A stretch of 12,836 nucleotides of DNA, taken from positions 1 through 12,836 of the forward strand of contig JAOXYB010042204.1 of the NCBI GenBank assembly GCA_028565635.1. The letters run 5' to 3'. The stretch is from Phoronis ovalis (Eukaryota; Phoronida; Phoronidae). This document shows positions 6,401 to 12,656 of this stretch, piece after piece. The notes beneath the pieces were generated by a model, which was not told the DNA's origin, made no database searches, and worked only from the letters and a program-made list of their open reading frames with translations. Numbering within the stretch: position 1 is the first letter of the stretch; each line of letters begins with the position of its first letter. The translations under genes and the position numbers were made by a program.

Positions 6401-9284
6401 TAACCATCAGCAGGTACAGTGTAACAATTAAATGCTGAGTTATACAATGCATGTTACCTTTGAAGTGTTATGCTTATGATTTTTCATCATGAATACTCAA
6501 ATTCTTTGATATTTTTTATATTTTATGTTAATAATGATCATTGTATGTGTTATTTGCCGGCCAAGTCTTAGTGAGTAGACATGTATGTAACTTATTTTGG
6601 TTAGTATGTATTCATATTTACAGGGCATTAATCTTAATTTCCCATTTGTCCCATAAATAATAAATAATATAATTAATAATTAAAGATGAAGATTTTTAAA
6701 CTGTTAGATTTTTTTTTGAGAATCGAACCTCTATTTAGTGGCCAACTCTGAATCCAATGGGCTGCAGCGGACGACTAGTTAAAGGATGAATTTCACGCAT
6801 ATATACGTAACACAGAAATTTCAAAGACTTAGAAAAAGAAAGTTCTGGCTAAATTTAAGGATTAACTATAAGCACCGTTAAGCAAAGGCCAAGTTGAATA
6901 CACAGAAATAGCTGGCTATCCAGAACCCATGGATGTTCAAATACCTCTGGATGACTTTTACCTCTTGTCGAAAGTTTCATGAAATTTTGAGATTTTGTCT
7001 GTGTTGACCTCTGAATGCCCTTTTGGATCTCAAAGTCAGCTAAGATAACCTCTAAATGACATGTTAGCTTCATCTTTGAAATTTTCATAAAATTTCTGGA
7101 AATTATTTTTTTGACCTCAAAATGACCATATGACCCTAGATTACCTTTAAATGACAGAACCATTATTTTCAGAAGTTAAATCCAATTTTGACATTTAAGG
7201 TCAGCTAACCTACCCCAGGGATTCCATATGTCAAATTATACGACTGTAGCACCACTCTGTCTTGATTTATACACTCTTGCTTATTAAAATTAGCCTGAAA
7301 ACATGCTAAAAAATAAAATTCTGACATTTTGACCCATAAAAGACCTCAAAAATTATCATGTTGACCTTTAGGTGACCAGATACCATCATTTTGGAACGTT
7401 TTAAGATATTTTTGAAATTTGACCTACTGACCCTAGATTCACCCTGACCTAATTTTTGTATCCCCCCCCCCTATTAAGTCTACACCTCAATTTTGGTACC
7501 TGTAGCTCAAAGCGTTTCTAAGATATAGACGTTTGAAAATTGGAAGAAAAAAAGATACAATCCCCATAAATTGCACCTGCTGTGCAACCTAATTATATAT
7601 AACAATCAAACTGTACAATGTAGAAAATTTTAATGTATATTTCAAAAGCACTGTAAAATATGAATAGTATGACAAAATTAAAAGTGGAAACATATATTAA
7701 TATTATAAAGCACTTATTAGATAGTATGAATAGTAATAATGTGAGCTTCACTTGTGTATTATTGTTATTTGACGTCACACAAGTAATCAAATCACAGTAA
7801 TTCACTCATTTTCTCACATTGTTGTTCTACTGTTTTAGAATATGGTTGGTATTAATTTGAACATTTTTTGTGAAACTTTGTTTTTAAGTATGTAAGTTGT
7901 CAGTTTGTCGCCTTTACTTTGTCTCATTTTTATGCCCATCACTCTGTATAGTGAATGGGTATATAGTCGTAGGGTATGCGGCGGCGGCGTATGTAACCTT
8001 TTCTTTGTCTCACTATAACGGCTTCAGCTTTCATCAGATCATCTTCGTATTTGGTACAGGGTAAGTACAGGTCAAAGCACAGGTCGGATATAATTTTGGC
8101 CAACTGGCGGCCAAGTTTGTACCCGAGAGTGCACGTTACGTTGCGCCAATTTTGGGAAAGACGAAGCAATGACTGGATGATTCAAAGGTGGATTCATGTA
8201 GGCCATAGGTTGATGGGCGTATTAGGCCAGGCCACATTTTAAAATGACCTTGAGAAGTAGGTCAAATGCCAATATGAATCTTCGACATTTTTTGTTGTGC
8301 GTAACACTTTGTTTGTCGTACAATAACTTCTTCGGTTTTTATCTGATCAGCTTTATATTTGGTACAGGGTAAATACAGCTCAAAATGCAGATTGTCTGTA
8401 ATATGAACATGGATCACTTTCAAGATGGCCGACTGGTGGTCATATTTGTTCCCGAGAGTGCATGTTACGTTGCGCCCATTCCGGGAAAGACAAAGCGATG
8501 ACTCGAGTATTCGAAGGTGGATTCATGAAGGCTATAGGTTGATGGGCGTATTAGGCCAGGTGATATTTCAAAGTGACCATGAAAAGTAGGTAAAATTCTG
8601 ATACGAATCTTCGACTTTGTTATGCATAACATTTCTTTGTCTCGCAATGACTGTTTCAGTTTTTATCACATCAGCTTTATATTTTGTACAGGCTAAATAC
8701 TGGTCAAAGTGCAGATCGGCTGTAGTTTTGACCTGGATAACTTCCAAGATGGCTGACTGGTGGTCATGTTTGTTCTCGAGAAGCTGGCTCGCAATAACAG
8801 CTTTGGTTTTTGTTGGATCGTCTTCATATTCGGTACAGGGTAAGTACAGATCAAAGTACAGGTCAGACATAATTTTGACCCCAATTACTTTCAACATGGC
8901 CGACTAGCGGCCATGTTTGTTCCCGAGAGTGCACATTACGTAGTGCCGATTTTGGGATAGACTAAGTGATGACTGGACGATTCGAAGGTGGATTCACGAA
9001 TTTAAGGCCATAGGTTGGTAGGTGTATTAGGCCAGGTGACATAGATGGCTTTACAACTAAAGAAACTATATCATATGATGGGCATCTGTCTGCACCCGCA
9101 GACCTCTTGTTTAAGCTAACAATATAAATGGCTTTTTGTAGATATTAACACAGCAGTTGAACAATGCCACAGTTGTACCTTCTTTCCATGGAGAGCTGAG
9201 TAATCTGAAACATAACAAAGTTAGCAAAGACAAACAAACCAATGTTGCAGATAAGACAGACAAAAGCGGAGCTTCCACAGCCAG
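262..9284 (+). CDS. CCDC191: CCDC191-like coiled-coil protein, partial gene (11 internal exons)
   Basis: Joined exons: 262-439, 2738-2917, 3052-3221, 3971-4075, 4319-4437, 4527-4643, 4810-4960, 5121-5311, 5557-5809, 5970-6413, 9142-9284. This gives 2051 nt, and every junction preserves phase without an internal stop. From memory of the vertebrate protein (about 930 aa), the order of matching segments is the same: DIQAWIHKVEE, REHDDTHAEAQELIEQW, the GYEEQDENE acid patch, KMELRHQKVKENREKR, HFSAWYDLVLENRIKLGKA, WNAWKAYTRARR, a Gln-rich helix. The first half is acidic then highly charged (probable long coiled coil, visible residues about 168-290). Tryptophan repeats follow at about 341-425, then a low-complexity linker and a Gln-rich coiled coil at about 590-636. 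There is no signal peptide or membrane segment in the coding part. The start exon and the C-terminal third lie outside the window. The molecular function of CCDC191 is poorly known, and I do not assign one. Family identity rests on recalled homology, not a search. Confidence 0.88.
440..890. other. Intron 1, left part
   Basis: Intronic DNA after exon 1. It holds a short GC-richer block at about 511-590, with GGGTTCAAACCACC (resembling a pol III B box) and the palindrome at 559-584. The rest (600-890) is AT-rich and shows nothing recognisable. Confidence 0.6.
559..584. repeat. 26-bp near-perfect palindrome
   Basis: Arms GGCCAA and TTGGCC flank the perfect 12-bp core AGGGATATCCCT. Twelve of 13 base pairs match; the one mismatch is C565/C578. 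It lies in the GC-richer block next to a B-box-like sequence, possibly part of an old short repeat. Confidence 0.7.
894..930 (+). repeat. Left terminal inverted repeat of the intron-1 transposon
   Basis: It begins GGGAAAATCTCAAAAG and ends CCGATTCTATACG. It pairs with the right copy at 2242-2277. Confidence 0.8.
1202..1326 (+). pseudogene. Broken 5' exon of the transposon's own gene
   Basis: ATG at 1202 opens MARQLTLFGTFAAQKN and stops at 1286-1288. One frame over, from the A-run at about 1241, the protein-like reading KVRALYEQFSRRKFITDF continues to a consensus donor GCAG|GTATGT at 1327. A single-base slip in the A-run would explain the two halves. The QLTLFGTF start resembles N-terminal motifs seen in some DNA-transposon proteins and partly resembles a PCNA-interacting (PIP) box. 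No family is assigned. Confidence 0.4.
1958..2023 (+). pseudogene. Possible last exon remnant of the transposon gene
   Basis: After an acceptor-like TAATTACAG (ending at 1957), a 21-codon reading that ends EEAQGHVKRQRTVM reaches TAG at 2021, with AATAAA-like sequence about 30 nt further on. It is short and unconfirmed, and may be chance. Confidence 0.2.
2109..2218 (+). repeat. Subterminal direct repeat in the transposon
   Basis: Two copies of a module of about 37 bp, CAACCGACATCCATACATTT (2109-2145) and CAAACCAACATCCATACATT (2179-2218), each followed by a G-rich GGGTGGGTG tract. Subterminal repeats like this often serve as transposase binding sites. That role is an inference. Confidence 0.65.
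2242..2277 (-). repeat. Right terminal inverted repeat of the intron-1 transposon
   Basis: GTATAGAATCGGTTTGTGAA and onward to GATCTTCCC. Read on the other strand it reproduces the left terminus. Confidence 0.8.
2281..2737. other. Intron 1, right part
   Basis: AT-rich, no repeat or coding signal recognised. It ends in a good polypyrimidine tract and the acceptor of exon 2. Confidence 0.6.
2738..2917 (+). CDS. CCDC191: CCDC191-like, visible exon 2
   Basis: The acceptor is CTGTTTTTGCAG, ending at 2737, and the donor GATG|GTAAGT at 2918 is close to consensus. Phase is 1 on entry and 1 on exit. The split codon restores Ala in HAEAQELIEQW, the same junction context as in the vertebrate protein. 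The rest is acidic and poorly conserved (DKVDLGDEFKDYLDPSWE). The preceding intron, about 2.3 kb, contains a degraded DNA transposon. Confidence 0.9.
3052..3221 (+). CDS. CCDC191: CCDC191-like, visible exon 3
   Basis: The acceptor is TTTGATTCTAG, ending at 3051, and the donor CAGAAG|GTTGTT at 3222. Phase is 1 on entry and 0 on exit. It codes for FTCGYEEQDENEIVGNILQN, then DPKLKMELRHQK. The acid patch followed by DPxLxMExRHxxV is one of the most recognisable CCDC191 stretches. The donor GTTGTT is weak, but the reading frame continues exactly into the next exon (VKENREKR), which supports it. Confidence 0.9.
3222..3970. other. Intron 3
   Basis: AT-rich intron between the phase-0 exons 3 and 4. 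It contains the MITE at 3606-3739. Otherwise nothing was recognised. The open frame at 3782-3970 is a chance extension of exon 4. Confidence 0.65.
3606..3739. mobile_element. 134-bp MITE with terminal inverted repeats and target duplication
   Basis: The left end CATATCTGCCAAGT and the right end ACTTGACAGCTATG match as inverted repeats at 12 of 14 positions. TTATTG flanks both sides directly (3600-3605 and 3740-3745). Because TG/CA at the ends can belong to either, the duplication can also be read as 8 bp, TGTTATTG (3598-3605 and 3738-3745). Inside are CTGCCAA/TTGGCAG (3611-3625) and a second imperfect inverted pair, GCAGGAG (3635-3641) with CTCCTGC (3711-3717). It is too small to code. An 8-bp duplication would fit a hAT-type parent. 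Confidence 0.75.
3971..4075 (+). CDS. CCDC191: CCDC191-like, visible exon 4 (charged helix)
   Basis: The acceptor is TTGTATTTTAAG, ending at 3970, and the donor CTAAAG|GTGTGC at 4076. The exon is 105 nt, in phase 0 at both ends. It codes for 35 residues beginning VKENREKRQKELEMTRMEKR, a Lys/Glu/Arg-rich helix typical of a coiled coil. The frame stays open upstream of the acceptor, but the upstream part has no similarity to the family. A transcript could distinguish intron retention. Confidence 0.88.
4319..4437 (+). CDS. CCDC191: CCDC191-like, visible exon 5 (charged helix)
   Basis: The acceptor is GTAATTATTAG, ending at 4318, and the donor GAAAT|GTAAGT at 4438. The exon is 119 nt, entering in phase 0 and leaving 2 bases. 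It codes for a continuous charged helix (EERDKQLRQKHEEMEIQKEM and onward). An alternative acceptor 3 nt downstream (AGGAG) would drop one Glu without changing the frame. Confidence 0.87.
4527..4643 (+). CDS. CCDC191: CCDC191-like, visible exon 6
   Basis: The acceptor is TTTATTTCTAG, ending at 4526, and the donor ACAAG|GTAATT at 4644. It enters completing an Ile codon and exits with 2 bases. It encodes the end of the charged helix (KRREAACERREREAENLFNL), then a Ser/Thr-rich linker. The preceding intron is only 89 nt. Confidence 0.87.
4810..4960 (+). CDS. CCDC191: CCDC191-like, visible exon 7
   Basis: The acceptor is ATGTTGTAG, ending at 4809. The donor is ambiguous: TTACAG|GTACAG at 4961, or GTACAG|GTTATG at 4967. 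Both are in phase 0, and the longer form adds Val-Gln. The first donor is closer to consensus and was chosen. The exon codes for SNVSERIPVSTAEDMIPDEE, then a basic helix ending in ERREAAQRLQ. The IPDEE segment matches the position of a similar LPDEE stretch in vertebrate CCDC191, as I recall it. Confidence 0.86.
5121..5311 (+). CDS. CCDC191: CCDC191-like, visible exon 8 (tryptophan repeats)
   Basis: The acceptor is TTTGGTATCTACAG, ending at 5120, and the donor TATAA|GTAAGA at 5312. It codes for YLQRHFSAWYDLVLENRIKL, then GKANAMQEWKCLLRAWNAWK and a basic helix. This is the best-conserved block of the gene: the RIKLGKA motif and the tryptophan spacing are as in the vertebrate protein. The pattern L-x3-F-x2-W (LQRHFSAW) and the related LLRAWNAWK resemble Sfi1-type centrin-binding repeats. 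Confidence 0.92.
5557..5809 (+). CDS. CCDC191: CCDC191-like, visible exon 9
   Basis: The acceptor is AATTATTTAG, ending at 5556. The donor AAAGTG|GTAGGT at 5810 was chosen. AAAAA|GTGGTA, 3 nt upstream, is also in frame. The exon codes for YAADHSRLKLLRKYFLAWQV, with a perfect LL-x3-F-x2-W match, followed by a Gln-rich helix, LLEAAVTGKL and a Ser-rich linker. The LLxAAxxGKL segment is shared with vertebrate CCDC191 as recalled. Confidence 0.92.
5970..6413 (+). CDS. CCDC191: CCDC191-like, visible exon 10 (linker and Gln-rich coiled coil)
   Basis: The acceptor is TTCATTGTTTTAG, ending at 5969, and the donor CATCAGCAG|GTACAG at 6414. The exon is 444 nt, 148 codons, in phase 0 at both ends. The first two thirds are a polar, Lys/Ser/Thr-rich, probably disordered linker. 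The last third (RQKAQQKILVEQQHKIKDQE and onward) is a coiled coil ending in a Gln-rich run. This region corresponds to the QQQLIEKQKKKLQEQQ-like helix of vertebrate CCDC191 as recalled. Confidence 0.9.
6712..6775 (-). repeat. Possible tRNA-derived SINE fragment
   Basis: On the - strand, a GGTTCGATTC box (pol III B-box consensus GWTCRANNC) is followed by an A-run of nine. Upstream is GGATTCAGAG, which looks like a decayed anticodon arm, but no stems form. At best it is a decayed SINE head. Confidence 0.25.
6940..7450 (+). repeat. Degenerate GACCT...AATGAC-rich repeat region
   Basis: Short phrases of the type (T/A)ACCTCTAAATGAC recur irregularly: near 6942, 7010, 7050, 7114, 7142, 7338 and 7362. 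Between them are further TGACC or TGACCCTAG phrases (7131, 7421, 7429, 7444). Repeats rich in TGACC are familiar from many marine invertebrate genomes. I cannot name the family or find clean ends. Confidence 0.5.
7927..9112 (+). mobile_element. Repeat element A: foldback head, tandem core, terminal hairpin
   Basis: It starts with TTTTT and ATGCCCATC (7932-7940) in a foldback with AATGGGTATA (7955-7964), then a GCGGCGGCG microsatellite. The core (about 7990-9050) has unit starts at about 7993, 8300, 8623 and 8788, giving spacings of about 310, 320 and 150 bp. The 3' end is GATGGGCAT (9077-9085), then a perfect hairpin GTCTGC-ACCC-GCAGAC (9088-9103), then CTCTTGTTT. Short terminal inverted repeats, a T-run target and a 3' hairpin fit a non-autonomous Helentron/pearl-type element. 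That classification is inferred. Confidence 0.68.
7990..9050 (+). repeat. Tandem core array of element A
   Basis: Units contain, in order: GTAACACTTT and TTTGTCTCGCAATAAC; a variant of TTTATCTGATCAGC; GGTACAGGGTAAGTACAGG; TTTTGACC; a GGCCGACTGGCGGCC hairpin; GTTCCCGAGAGTGCACG; GATTCAAAGGTGGATTCATG; CCATAGGTTGATGGGCGTA; TGACCTTGAGAAGTAGGTCA (8245-8264). The third unit is a half-length form lacking the middle part. Confidence 0.8.
9113..9141 (+). other. Short acceptor region of exon 11
   Basis: Only 29 bp separate the end of element A from the exon. The run GGCTTTTTGTAG supplies the pyrimidine tract. The branch point must lie here or inside the element's terminus. Confidence 0.5.
9142..9284 (+). 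CDS. CCDC191: CCDC191-like, visible exon 11 (probable)
   Basis: The acceptor is GGCTTTTTGTAG, ending at 9141, and the donor GCCAG|GTAAAG at 9285. Entry is in phase 0, matching exon 10, and 2 bases are left at the end. It codes for about 47 polar residues (ILTQQLNNATVVPSFHGELS and onward), open throughout. Sequence similarity to the family is weak here, as expected for the variable linker. The phase match, codon use and good splice sites are the main support. A second acceptor 12 nt inside (ACACAG) is also in frame. The upstream repeat element A ends only 29 bp before this exon. Confidence 0.72.
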
Positions 9285-9637
9285 GTAAAGTTTTCTAAAC
9301 AGCTTGTTTTGTATATTACAGTTAGTAGCTGTTACATTTTCTCACTAGACACTTACCTGCATTCCCTGGTTCTCCATTGGGATTTGCAAAAACACTGTGC
9401 TATCCATTAGAAGTCACTAATTACCAGACTTCTTGAGTATTCAGTGAGATATGCTTAATGATGCTATAGTAAGACAACAATGAATCTTTATGCCCAAGTT
9501 TGTACACTTATAGGGTTTTATTGTTAAAATATCATGCAGCAGACAAATTCTACATTTTCTGCCACCATTTGCAAGTTTCCTTTGCCCAAAAGAATCCCAT
9601 TAATTTTTGATAAGTAGGCATTTTCATATTAATTATG
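9285..9637. other. Intron 11, segment between exon 11 and element B
   Basis: Starts with the GTAAAG donor. It is AT-rich, and I see no further exon or repeat. The remaining C-terminal exons of the gene must lie beyond the right edge. Confidence 0.6.
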
Positions 9638-9699
9638 TTTTTATGCCCATCCACATAGTGGCTGGGCATATAGTCGTAGTGAAGGCGTCGTTGTTGTCG

Positions 9700-11259
9700 T
9701 CGTATGTAACACTTTCTTTGTCTTGCGATAACAGCTTCAGTTTTTATCCGATCAGCTTCATATTTGGTACAGGGTAAATACAGGTCACAGTGCAGCTCTG
9801 TTTTACTTTTGACCTTGATTACTTCCAATATGGCCGACTGACGGCCATGTTTATTCCCGAGAGGTCACGTAACGTTGCGTTTATAGCCGTGAAAGCCGAA
9901 GCGCTGCCTGGATGATTCAAACGTGGTTCTAGAAAGACCATAGCTTGATGGCCGTAATAGGCTAGGTGACATTTTAAAATAACCTTGACAAGTAGGTCAA
10001 ATGCCATTACGAATCTTCAACATTTTTTGATGTGCATAACTGCTTAAGTTTTTATCCGATTAGCTCCATATTCGGTACAGAATAAGTACAGGTTATGTAT
10101 CATATTGACCCGGATTACTTCCAATATGACTGACTGGCGACCATGTTTGTTCAGGAGAGGGTTCATAACATTGCGTCAATAGCCGCAAAGACGAAGCGCT
10201 ACCTGGACGATTCAAAGGTGGTTCTAGGAAGCCCATAGGCTGGTGGGCGTAATAGACTAGGTGACATTTCAAAATGACCTTGACAAGTAGGTCAAGTGCC
10301 GATACGATATTTTGATATTTTTACCGTGCAATAACTGCGTCAGTTTTTATCCGATCAGCTCCATATTCACTACAGGTAAGTACAGGTTATAGGTAATATT
10401 GACCCGGGTTACTTTCAACATGGCCCCACTGGTGGCCATGTTGGTTCGCGAGATTGCACGTCATAATAATACATGACCGATTCATAGGGTGTTCTAGGAA
10501 GACTATAGGTTGGTGGGCGTAATAGACTAGGTGACAATTTAAAATGACCTTGACAAGTAGTCAAATGTCGGTACGAATCTTTGACATTTTCCCCGTGCAT
10601 AACACTTTTTGTCTCGCAATAACTATGTCAGTTTTTATCCGATCAGCTCCGTATTCAGTACAGAGTAAGTACAGGTCAAAATACAGGTTATGTGTAATAT
10701 TGACCCCGATTACTTTCCATATGGCCGACTGACAGCCATGTTGGTTCTCGAGATTTCACATCGTAATAACAGCTTCAGTTTTTATCCGATCAGCTTCATA
10801 TTTGGTACAGAGTAAGTACAGGTAACAGTACAAGCTATGTGTAATTTTGACCCAGATTACTTCCCCAATATGGCCGACTGGCAGCCATGTTTGTTCCCTA
10901 GAGGGCACGTAACGTTGCATCTATAGCCGCGAAGACGAAGCTCTGTCTGGATGATTCAAAGGTGGTTCTAGCATGGCTATAGGTTGTTTGGCGGAACAGG
11001 CTATGTGATATTTCAAAATGACCTTGACAAGTAAGTCAAATGCCAGTACGAATCTTCAACAATTTTTTAACGTGTGTAACACTTTCTGTGTACCGCTATA
11101 GCTGCGTCAGTTTATATCCGATTAGCTCCATATTCAGTACAGAGTAAGAACAGGTCAAAGTAAAGGTTAGGTATAATATTGACTCAGATTATTTGCAACT
11201 GATGCCCATATTTGTTCCTGAGAGGGCGTGTCCCGTTACATTTGTAGCCGCAAAGATAA
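9700..11259 (+). repeat. Tandem core array of element B
   Basis: Anchor TTTTTATCCGATCAGCT recurs with spacings of about 310, 296, 285, 149 and 332 bp. The short step near 10631-10780 is a half unit in which GTTCTCGAGATTTCAC joins directly to CGTAATAACAGCTTCAG. Short open frames here on either strand come from the repeat itself and recur copy to copy. I do not regard them as genes. Confidence 0.8.
10275..10294. promoter_or_regulatory. Everted nuclear-receptor half-sites (ER8), representative copy
   Basis: TGACCTTGACAAGTAGGTCA: half-sites TGACCT and AGGTCA, with an 8-bp spacer. The - strand reading contains TCAAGGTCA, the extended half-site bound by NR5A/ERR-type receptors. An identical copy is at 12123-12142. 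Imperfect copies start at 8245, 9980, 10545, 11019 and 12595. The sequence is observed; binding is only predicted. Confidence 0.35.
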
Positions 11260-11533
11260 AACTTAAAAATTGGTCCTTTTTATGACAGAAAACTGTAAAA
11301 ATGGGTCAATTTTTGAGACTGAAAGCATTAAAAATGGGTGTATGTTTTGAGTTTGGGCTGCACATCCTCATCTAAAAATATGGTCAGTACTCCCCAGTGG
11401 TAATGCGTCGGACAGCACATACAGTCACTTTGAATAAGAGTACCCCACCAAAACAGTCATAAACCAGATTATAATGCATGATGTTCTAATATAAAAATCC
11501 AATAATGTTAAAAAAATATAATCCTACACATTG
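11260..11533. other. Tail of element B, possibly another inserted repeat
   Basis: Three phrases AAAAATTGGTCC, AAAAATGGGTCAATTTTTG and AAAAATGGGTGTATGTTTTG follow each other at about 35-45 bp, then CTGCACATCCTCATC, AAAATATGGTCAGTACTCC. This segment is absent from the tail of element A, so it may be a secondary insertion of a different dispersed repeat. No target duplication was found. Confidence 0.4.
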
Positions 11534-11563
11534 GATGGGCATTATACATGACAAATGTCTTGT

Positions 11564-11815
11564 TGTCATTTTGAGCAAAATTATGTCCATTTTTGCTGCT
11601 TATCCTATCATTATTGGATATGCAGCATTGTTATAGGCCTTGGCGTGGCAATGTAAACAATGAACAATATGTAGGAATTTACCCTTTTTAGCTAATAATA
11701 ACTGTTCAAGGATGAAAAAAGTGCAGGCAATGAGAATATTAAGTAGAAAGGGAAATATATGTAATGTGATTTTCAATTGTGCCATTAACGATATTTTTGG
11801 TAAATGTATCATTAG
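11564..11815. other. Intronic spacer between elements B and C
   Basis: AT-rich. No exon, RNA gene or repeat recognised. Confidence 0.55.
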
Positions 11816-12656
11816 TTTTTATGCTCATCCACATGGTGGCTGGGCATATAGTCGTAGCGTCGTTGTCATCGTATGTAATACTTTCTTTGTCTTGCGATAA
11901 CAGCTTCAGTTTTTACCCGATCAGCTACAGGGTAAATACAGGTCAAAGTGCAGGACTGTTTTACTTTTGACCTTGATTACTTCCAATATGGCCGACTGGT
12001 GGCCATGTTTGTTCCCGAGGGCACGTAATGTTGCGCCTATAGCCGCGAAGATGAAGCGCTGCCTGGTGGCTCTAGGAAGGCCATAGACTTGTGGGTGTAA
12101 TAGGCTAAGTGACATTTTAAAATGACCTTGACAAGTAGGTCAAATGCCGCAACGATTCTTGGACATTTTGTGCGGTGAGTTACATTTTCTTTGTCTCGCA
12201 ATAACTGCTTCACCGGTACACAGTAAGTACAGGACAAAGTACAGGTTATATATAATATTGACCCAGATTACTTCCAATATGGCCGACTGGCGGCCATGTT
12301 GGTTTGCGAGATTGCACGTAATAATAACACCTTCAGTTTTTATTCGATCAGTTTCATATTCGGCACAGAGTAAGTCCAGGTCGCAGTACATGCTGTGTGT
12401 ACTTTTGACATAGATTACTTCCAATATCGCCGACTGGTGGCCATGTTTGTTCCCGAGAGGACAAGTAACGTTGCGTTTATAGCCGCGAAGAGGGCATGTA
12501 ATGTTGCGTGCTACCTGGACGATTCAAAGGTGGTTCTAGGAAGGCCATAGACTGGTGGGCGTAATAGGCTAGGTGATATTTTAAAAAGTTAAAAAGACCT
12601 TGACAAGTAGGTCAAATGCCGTAACGATTCTTGGAATTTTTTGCCATGCATAACAC
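11816..12656 (+). mobile_element. Repeat element C: interrupted by element D
   Basis: The head is TTTTT plus ATGCTCATC (11821-11829), paired with GGGCATA and followed by a GTCGTTGTCATCG microsatellite. Unit anchors are at about 11910, 12210 and 12337: one full unit, one half unit (12319: GCACGTAATAATAACACC), then a full unit. The element breaks off in GCATAACACTTTT, where a new unit should begin and where D starts instead. Its original 3' terminus is not visible. Confidence 0.62.

Larger units (their letters stand above)
6414..7926. other. Intron 10, left part
   Basis: Large AT-rich intron. 6414-6710 shows nothing. 6715-6775 has a weak tRNA-like stretch on the - strand. 6940-7450 is the GACCT-rich repeat. 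A run of ten C sits at 7462-7471. 7600-7926 is AT-rich with nothing recognisable. Confidence 0.55.
9638..11563 (+). mobile_element. Repeat element B: longest copy, six units
   Basis: The head is TTTTT plus TATGCCCA (9642-9649), paired with TGGGCATA (9663-9670); an inner CCAC/GTGG pair closes a three-base loop. A GTCGTTGTTGTCGTC microsatellite follows. Core units have anchors at about 9740, 10050, 10346, 10631, 10780 and 11112. The end is GATGGGCAT (11534-11542), then a weak stem ACAT/ATGT (11546-11558), then CTTGTTG. It is about 1.9 kb, in the same orientation as A, C and D. The 11260-11533 tail is not made of core units. Confidence 0.66.

Noticed and set aside
6712-6775. A tRNA gene on the - strand
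   Set aside because: A B-box-like motif and an apparent CAG anticodon loop are present, but no anticodon or acceptor stem forms. At most a decayed SINE head, reported as such at low confidence.
6855-7163. 102-codon frame on the - strand
   Set aside because: It overlaps the degenerate GACCT-rich repeat. No family, no start context; composition is that of intronic DNA.
7939-12424. Many open frames of 60-110 codons on both strands in the repeat arrays, several starting like MEVIKVKS or ending in HMAD
   Set aside because: They recur in each repeat unit, lie on both strands of the same DNA, have no splice or start context and shift frame between units. They are by-products of the repeat, although gene predictors may report them as proteins.
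7990-12656. CRISPR-like array
   Set aside because: The repeats are about 150-330 bp, diverged, without unique spacers and inside a eukaryotic intron.
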